Assembly: GCA_034190875.2 (NCBI GenBank)
Contig: CM067349.1
Coordinates: forward strand, 6,696,645-6,760,644
Origin: Urechis unicinctus
Taxonomy: Eukaryota > Annelida > Polychaeta > Xenopneusta > Urechidae
Direction of reading: 5' to 3'
DNA length: 64,000 nt
In this document: positions 58,316 through 64,000 of the stretch, one piece after another
How the letters are laid out: every line of letters begins with the position of its first letter
Position numbering within the stretch: the first letter of the stretch is position 1
The notes under the pieces: model-generated
The model's database searches: none
What the model saw: only the letters and a program-made list of their open reading frames with translations
Told to the model about the DNA's origin: nothing
Position numbers and translations under genes: made by a program

Positions 58316-58870
58316 AGTAGCTGCTGCCATTAAACTGCTTGTGGGCTGCCGTATTGCCGCATCTAAAAGTGGTAGTTTTCGAACGTAACGTGCAGCTATA
58401 ATATCAAGTAAATATCAAAACATCGGAATAACAACTAATGTGATGTCGATGCAATACAAATGTACAGCTATGGCAACAAGAGAGAATGATGCAGCAAACT
58501 GCCATACGAGTCAATTGCTGTAATCAGCATTAGCAACATTATTGATATTTGGTGGCTCACAATATGCCTTCAAACCAATCACATTTGTTGTGTCGCGCCA
58601 TGTTTATTTGCATCACGAGTGTTTATTGTCTGTATTGAGCACCCTAAAACGAAGTTATATGGGCTGGCCAAACAATTTGATATCTAAATTAGCAATCTTT
58701 CCCAACGGCAAAAGAAAATAACGCCCGGAGTAAACAAGGATCAAGCTTTTGGAACTTTGTACTCCAACAAATCGATTATCGGGTGTGATCAAGAATAAGA
58801 TTTTGAAGCATTGACATTTCCATCGCAGCACATTAATCCGTTTACTTCAGTTCAGCTCCAGGACATATTT
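58316..58870 (+). repeat. Family B repeat, copy 3 (longest)
   Basis: Covers the whole family: the left block matches 48893-49140 and the right block matches 51880-52055. GTAGCTGCTGCC at the left edge and ACATTTCCATC at the right are shared boundaries. No terminal inverted repeats or target duplications could be seen by eye. Confidence 0.7.
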
Positions 58871-60220
58871 TGATGGAGAAGTGTTACTACGATTCAAAAG
58901 CATGTTATGGTCACAACTTATTCATACGATGTATTGTTGTGAGTTTCTGGGGTTGTATGGTTTAGGTTTTTGGCAGGAAACCCTTTATATTGTTATGTGC
59001 AGTTACACAGAAGAACTGAAGTCCATCAACTAAAGTTGGACCCTGTTGAACATTTATAAGCCCCTTTAAGAGTGATTAGGTGCTCGTTTAAATGATTTAC
59101 ATACAATTATCTGCGCATAAATGGACCTGCAGTTTACTGAATCTAAGGCAGCAGCTATCTGAGCAAAAACTGTCGTTTTGATGATTATCTCATAAGAAAG
59201 CACGTCAGGTATAATTCAATACAACAAAGGTGTTATGATAATATTCGCTCTCATTTAAATGAGTAATTGCGAGAGTGTGTGTCATTTTATATTTGCCAGC
59301 TAATATATAACTGTTTATTAGACTTGCAGAATAGGTTTATGTACAATTTGATATTCAATCATAATGAATGTTCAAACCTAAATGAACCAAATTGATTTTA
59401 TGTCTCTGTTTACGCTAGAAATCCCAGAGCCGTTTGATGCCCTAGGTCACATGATATTTATCGGGTGTGTATTTCGACAAAAGCGTTATTAACTAGACCT
59501 GCAACTGCAGCTGCTGTGCTTCGTATATCAGCAGATAATGCGAATAATATGACCCTGTGGTAATTGAGGCCATGAACTATGCCTCGCTCTCATCGATTAT
59601 AATTTTTTCGTATCTCAACGTGTATCTCTATAGTAATCAAATTAGCTTTGTCTCTAGTTAGGCTACTAAGTACGTTGCTTACGTTGTTGAACATAAATGG
59701 TGCCGTAGGTCGCGTTGTACCGTCATCAGGTGTTGTATTATTCTATAATCATACTGTCTTTGTTGAAATAACGATAAGCTGGCAAAAAGCGCATGAGTAG
59801 ACTTTATCAGCATAAGGGGTGAGTGAGGGCACAACTACGAATCTACCCGTGGAATAAGTCGGTTACAACGATAGTTATTATATCTTACTGTATCAGTGGA
59901 ACCTTCAATTGTATTAATCATTCCAATTGATTTGCGGACACTATGGCCACAGACGCTGTTTATCATCTATTATCAGAAACACAATCCGATATAGTCATGC
60001 TGTTAGCATTAGCTACACAAATGAAAACGATCGAGACTCTCTTATGGCGAGTGTAGAGTCTAAGCATGGCATACTTCATAGTTATATGGGCGATGCGATA
60101 AGCTCTTATATTAAATAACCAAATAGGATATGCATTAACAGAGCGGAGTTAATCTTTTAACGTGGTATAGCCTTTTAATACGTTAATTAAATACTTAGCT
60201 TATCTAGCAATCTGCGTTTT
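58870..60220. other. No firm gene; small ATG frame at 59943-60056
   Basis: Mostly unassigned AT-rich DNA. At 59943-60056 an ATG frame of 37 codons begins MATDAVYHLLSETQSD and has an amphipathic, leucine-rich look. A different, 63-codon frame (59927-60118) overlaps it. It precedes the candidate exon at 60224, but no good donor closes it, so I do not join them. Confidence 0.35.
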
Positions 60221-60223
60221 CAG

Positions 60224-60611
60224 GACAGAGTCATTCATACTTCAAGTGAGTTCGTTAAAGGAAGTTTATATTCCTGCTGGTATAGTAATGGGTTTAGCTG
60301 TAATCGAGGAATTTGCAATAAAACATGGTCTAATGTTGCTTGGCAATATTGGCTATGGTTTAACAGGGTTTTTTTTATATAATGTTGTATATTGGCCGAT
60401 CAACTGCAACATTCGACTACGTCGAAAGTACACTTCGATGGAATATATAGTGTGTCAGAGACCCGTCCACCCGTCCATTGCACGGGTAAGTCGTAAATTT
60501 GGACGGGTTGGAATCCCCCCCTGTAGCCCCTCCATCTTTCCACCAGTCCACCTACCAGCCTGTCCATGCGCCTCCCAGGCCGGATACAAGGAATTATCCA
60601 AGCCAGTTTAA
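60224..60611 (+). CDS. Candidate two-exon gene fragment, small membrane protein
   Basis: The best gene-like region in the window. A likely acceptor (GCGTTTTCAG, ending 60223) opens a frame with no stop. It encodes two hydrophobic stretches (IPAGIVMGLAVI and GLMLLGNIGYGLTGFFLYNV), then a basic RLRRKY segment. At 60485 the frame meets CGG|GTAAGT, and at 60578 a strong pyrimidine-rich acceptor (GCGCCTCCCAG) ends a 93-bp intron of codon-exact phase. The next exon would read AGYKELSKPV and stop at 60611. Against this, the intron is also open in frame, the unspliced 121-codon frame is within chance, and GTGAGT at 60246 offers a competing donor. No homologue recognised; the upstream exon is unknown. 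Confidence 0.27.
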
Positions 60612-61378
60612 ACAGCTCGTTAAAAGATAAACTGCGACGCAGCACGCTGGCCGCTCATCTACGATCAAAGTAAATGCTGTTCTGTTTGATAACGATTTTA
60701 TGACGCGTGGGGTTTAATCATGTTCATATTACTTTCACGATGATGAATGGAGTTACGACCAGCTTCTCCTCCTCGCAAAACAAGGTCCCCAGTTCATGTC
60801 GATGATATACCTTCTCTAAAATGATAAACGATATGTTCGAGGTTTGTAGGAATAATGGCTACTAAAAGGCTGGCATACATTGTGCATGGTCGATTGGAGC
60901 ATCATTCTGAAATGTCTGCCCCACGGTATCGCTTTTCCCACGATCTAATAAACTTTTGGCCTACACTGCTGTCTAAGGAATGAAGCTCACAAATTTGCAA
61001 TTGGGTGAAATATCATAACGACGCGAAGCCTTTCATTGAGTATTACTTCGCCGGCATGCCGTCTTATTGACGTCGTGCGACGGTAGTAACCGTATACGCA
61101 GTGAATAAAACATTTTACACCATAATTACGCAAATGTACTCATGAAGAATAATTTTTCACTTACATGAATGTTTATTAACAAGTCGAGTCAGTGGACGTG
61201 TGAAATTTCGTCAAAGGCTATTTAATTCGGCCAGACAAATTTTGAAAAGTTCATGTTTATTTTGATTGACAACATCGGTTGCTACGCGCACGGGCAGACA
61301 AGGTTCTTCGCAAGTAAATTTTGCTTTCCGAATTTTGTCATTTGTCTATGATAATCTTTTAGTAATACCTAATACTAA
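60612..61378. other. No gene seen
   Basis: Unassigned DNA with no frame over 60 codons that stands out. Confidence 0.5.
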
Positions 61379-61620
61379 TGGATTCCCGCAGCATGGCGGG
61401 GGCACTCGTCCTTGTCCTGAGTAGGGGTGTGCCCCGGAATCTCGAAAACCCGTACCCATCATACAAGGTGAAAATGGCAAAAGCATACCCCGTCCTACAA
61501 ATATGAAGCCCAACAACCCGTTGAGAGGACGAAAAAACATACCCCAGCACATGTATACAACCTCTATATGCGCCCGGTCCCGTGACCTGCAGCCACATGG
61601 CGAGTGAAACTGAAACTGTG
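61378..61620 (-). mobile_element. GC-rich interspersed repeat, probable mobile-element end
   Basis: Read on the minus strand it contains GGGGTATGTTTTTTCGTCC, then GGACGGGGTATGCTTTTGCC, then GGGTACGGGTTTTCGAGATT, CCGGGGCACACCCCTAC and GAGTGCCCCCGCC. The ordered series of GGGTATG/GGGTACG units with T-rich tails, ending in a GGGGCACACCCCTA block, resembles a repeat I associate with marine invertebrate genomes. That link is from memory and was not searched. Two overlapping minus frames of 112 and 79 codons in different phases reflect the high G+C. I see no transposase. Confidence 0.5.
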
Positions 61621-62881
61621 TAGTGTGAATGAAAGTTGTGATTCTAAAAGTTAATGTGACAATTGCTAAATAATCACGAGACAATGGATAAGCAAAATAG
61701 TGTCGATCAAAGGATATTCATCTCAATTCTCGACTAATATAGATACGTAAGTACACAACAGTGATGAGAAGCTACATGCACTCGAAACAAAACGCTCACC
61801 GCACGACCCACAAACACGTCGCCTGGACGTCTCTAGCCCCACAGCACAACGCGCATGAATATGTGGCAGCTTTTCATATGCAAATAGTCTTTGCCTCTCT
61901 GGTCTTTAGCAACAATCCACTTAATCGCGTTTCTGATAAATACTCCGACCAAACATCTGGAGCACCTCCATCTTCCTACGTATAAACTACTACGACTCGC
62001 CTACATAGAGTTCCATTAAAACATTCCTGCTGAAGCTGGTCGGGCTATATTCGTGTGATTTTGCGATAAATGACGGTTATCTAGCACTCAGGTAAACGAT
62101 GACACAAACTATCCTGGCCTGCCACGACGACACAACTTTTTGTTCTGTTCGCCATCATAGCGCTGTAAATTAATGACCATCGTCATAATGATCAATTAAA
62201 TGTGCCACCAAGAGTGACTCAAGCGCTTTATTGCTTCATAAAATTGGTTATGGGATGTTCGCTGATGCAGTGATTCACAACCATTGCTATCACAATTGCC
62301 ATCATATATCGCTGTTGAACTTCTTTGCTTCCGTGGACGATGACGTTTAGCGGGGACTTATGGCCAAGCTTCCGATAGTAAATTCCATGTAAACTCTCAC
62401 AAACAGGAAGCTCTCTGCCATTATAAACTAGTGTGGGTTAGGATTAAAGTGACATCAAATATGAACTACGTTTCATTTATGCTTCATCTAAACCAATCAT
62501 TAGTCGTTGGATTTTGTCAAATAATTGTTTGGGATGCAAAGCATGTTAGTAAGGATTGATCGGTCACTTTAACAGGTCAAGGGTCAATTAGTGTTTTAAT
62601 GGTTATAAACTGGTCAATATCATGGGTCGAGAATGATTGGGAAACAATCTCCCGATGGCAAATGATTATACCCTCATTCAAGTGTCTATCTGCAGCAACA
62701 CTATGCTAGTGAATGTTCCTAGATATGATACATTTCATATGGAATATTGGATATAACTGTAAAATTCGGATAATTGCCCAAGCAGCACGCGTCCACCTGC
62801 ATCTCGCCACCGTGTTCTAAATCGGTCATTTATTCGCATAGCAATTCGTGTAATACGGATCGAAGTAGTCATTTCGGATAT
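61621..62881. other. No gene seen
   Basis: Unassigned DNA. A 74-codon frame at 61761-61985 has no recognisable feature. Confidence 0.5.
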
Positions 62882-62900
62882 TGTACTGTGCTTAAGCGTG
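62882..62900 (+). repeat. 19-bp exact direct repeat, left copy
   Basis: TGTACTGTGCTTAAGCGTG occurs here and again at 63701-63719, 819 bp downstream, in the same orientation. A GATAT-type context precedes both. Confidence 0.9.
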
Positions 62901-62913
62901 AGATTTTTTCACG

Positions 62914-62915
<2 letters not shown>

Positions 62916-62950
<35 letters not shown>

Positions 62951-63031
62951 ATATATTCTCTATAATATATATATAATATATACTATATATATGTAATATA
63001 ATGGGGGTTGCTCTATCATAATTCGGTAGAT

Positions 63032-63096
<65 letters not shown>

Positions 63097-63130
63097 TATA
63101 TATATATCTCTATATAGATATATATCTAAA
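62916..63130. repeat. Paired (AT)n tracts
   Basis: Degenerate AT repeat at 62916-63000 (with a TTCTCTATAAT interruption), a 32-bp unique spacer beginning ATGGGGGTTGC, and purer (AT)n at 63033-63094 continuing to 63130 with CTCTATATAGA interruptions. AT-rich degenerate sequence continues to about 63240. Confidence 0.95.
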
Positions 63131-63239
63131 TATACTATGTGTATACTTTATATGAATGAAAATATATAATAGCTATATATTTATACATCTATATCCATAT
63201 CCAGACATTTACGTGTATATGTATAAAACTATATATATT

Positions 63240-64000
63240 GATTTATACTACGCGATATTTATAGCAAGACACATAGTCAGGCTGGCGGGATGGTAATCAA
63301 ATAGGAGAGCAAGCGCGGTTTCTTTCCTATCATCTCGAAATAGTTTTTCTTTAGCACGTGTTTGTATGAAGCAACAATGCGTTTCCCTACCTACGACATG
63401 AAAGACCCATGTTTAAGCACAGGGCTTAGACGTTGAGCATTGACATCTCAACATGAGTCCGATTTATCAACGAATTACTAAAAACTACTCTTAAAGACCG
63501 TGTATTCATCAAGAACAACACCAAAATTATGATATGTCCAACGCTCATGTTGGATATCCAGTAGAGGTAAAATTGTGGCTTGCACTTCCTCGCTCATATA
63601 TATGATTTGTGTACAAATTAAGTAATCGGTCATAACTAATTTTCAAATGGTATGTGTTTTAAAAGCTAAAGATAGGTGTTAGTTATGTATTTTGATATAA
63701 TGTACTGTGCTTAAGCGTGGAATACATCAGTGTAATTGGACACTAAAAAACAGTTGAACGCCTCGTAAGAGAGTTCCAGAAATCGTTTTATTGATTTCCA
63801 TAAGCTTATCTGCACAACATACTTTCCTTAATGCTGCCGCACACAGCTCTGATAGACTTCCTCTCTCCTCAACTAATGGCAGCTTGCGCAATGCTTTCCA
63901 TGGAAGTGCCTGAAATGTTTGAAGTCGGGCGCTATGATGCTATGACGCTATGATGCTTCACTGGTCGTTTTAAATTAAATCAAATATAAGTTGTAGGCAC
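63240..64000. other. No gene seen; includes right copy of the 19-bp repeat
   Basis: TGTACTGTGCTTAAGCGTG is repeated at 63701-63719. Near the end, GCTATGATGCTATGACGCTATGATGCT-type sequence at about 63931-63955 is a short tandem repeat of 8-9 bp units. No frame over 60 codons. Confidence 0.6.

Overview
This window looks like gene-poor intergenic DNA from a nuclear eukaryotic genome, most likely an animal and perhaps a marine invertebrate. The evidence is AT-rich sequence (about 36-38% G+C by eye), very long pure (AT)n tracts, no long open frames, no operon-like packing, many diverged interspersed repeats, and one GC-rich repeat (61.38-61.62 kb) that resembles a mobile-element end I associate with marine invertebrate genomes. 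The organism call is an inference with low to moderate confidence. Apart from (AT)n reading through as Tyr-Ile, the longest frames are only about 100-121 codons, roughly what chance gives for 64 kb of this composition. No rRNA, tRNA, CRISPR array or recognisable conserved protein domain was found.

The left half (1-31 kb) is a mosaic of old interspersed repeats that can be aligned to one another by eye. Family A lies at 300-2000 plus 4376-5460, 10930-13040, 21040-21730 and 24480-24840, and carries an internal TGACCAGG/TATAAT module seen at least seven times. The 2.0-4.4 kb segment is absent from the 10.9-13.0 kb copy, and part of it recurs at 25.5-27.6 kb. Family D lies at 7215-8000 (+), 19130-19890 (-), 29226-30110 (+) and partly near 225-290, and family H at 1-230 and 30740-31065. 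Because copies occur in both orientations and are nested, these are transposable-element-like relics rather than one block duplication.

The right half holds family C (40.7 and 50.6 kb), family B (48.9, 51.6 and 58.3 kb), a local duplication of about 200 bp at 38.83-39.22 kb, a minisatellite at 46.06-46.18 kb, a CpG/GATCG-rich island at 44.6-44.9 kb and the GC-rich repeat at 61.4-61.6 kb. Large (AT)n tracts sit at 15.0, 20.4, 32.5-32.8, 43.5-44.0, 49.7-50.0, 52.2-52.6, 56.6 and 62.9-63.1 kb. In four of them the GA interruptions lie 5' and the CT interruptions 3', giving imperfect dyad symmetry.

The only places with even weak gene-like signs are on the + strand between 54.4 and 60.6 kb: a GC-rich 33-codon frame ending at a good splice donor, two ATG-initiated frames, and a hydrophobic frame at 60.2 kb with a convincing 93-bp intron. 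Two minus-strand frames lie at 47.9-48.4 kb. None could be assigned a function. I found no coherent multi-gene system. The most interesting content is the repeat architecture.
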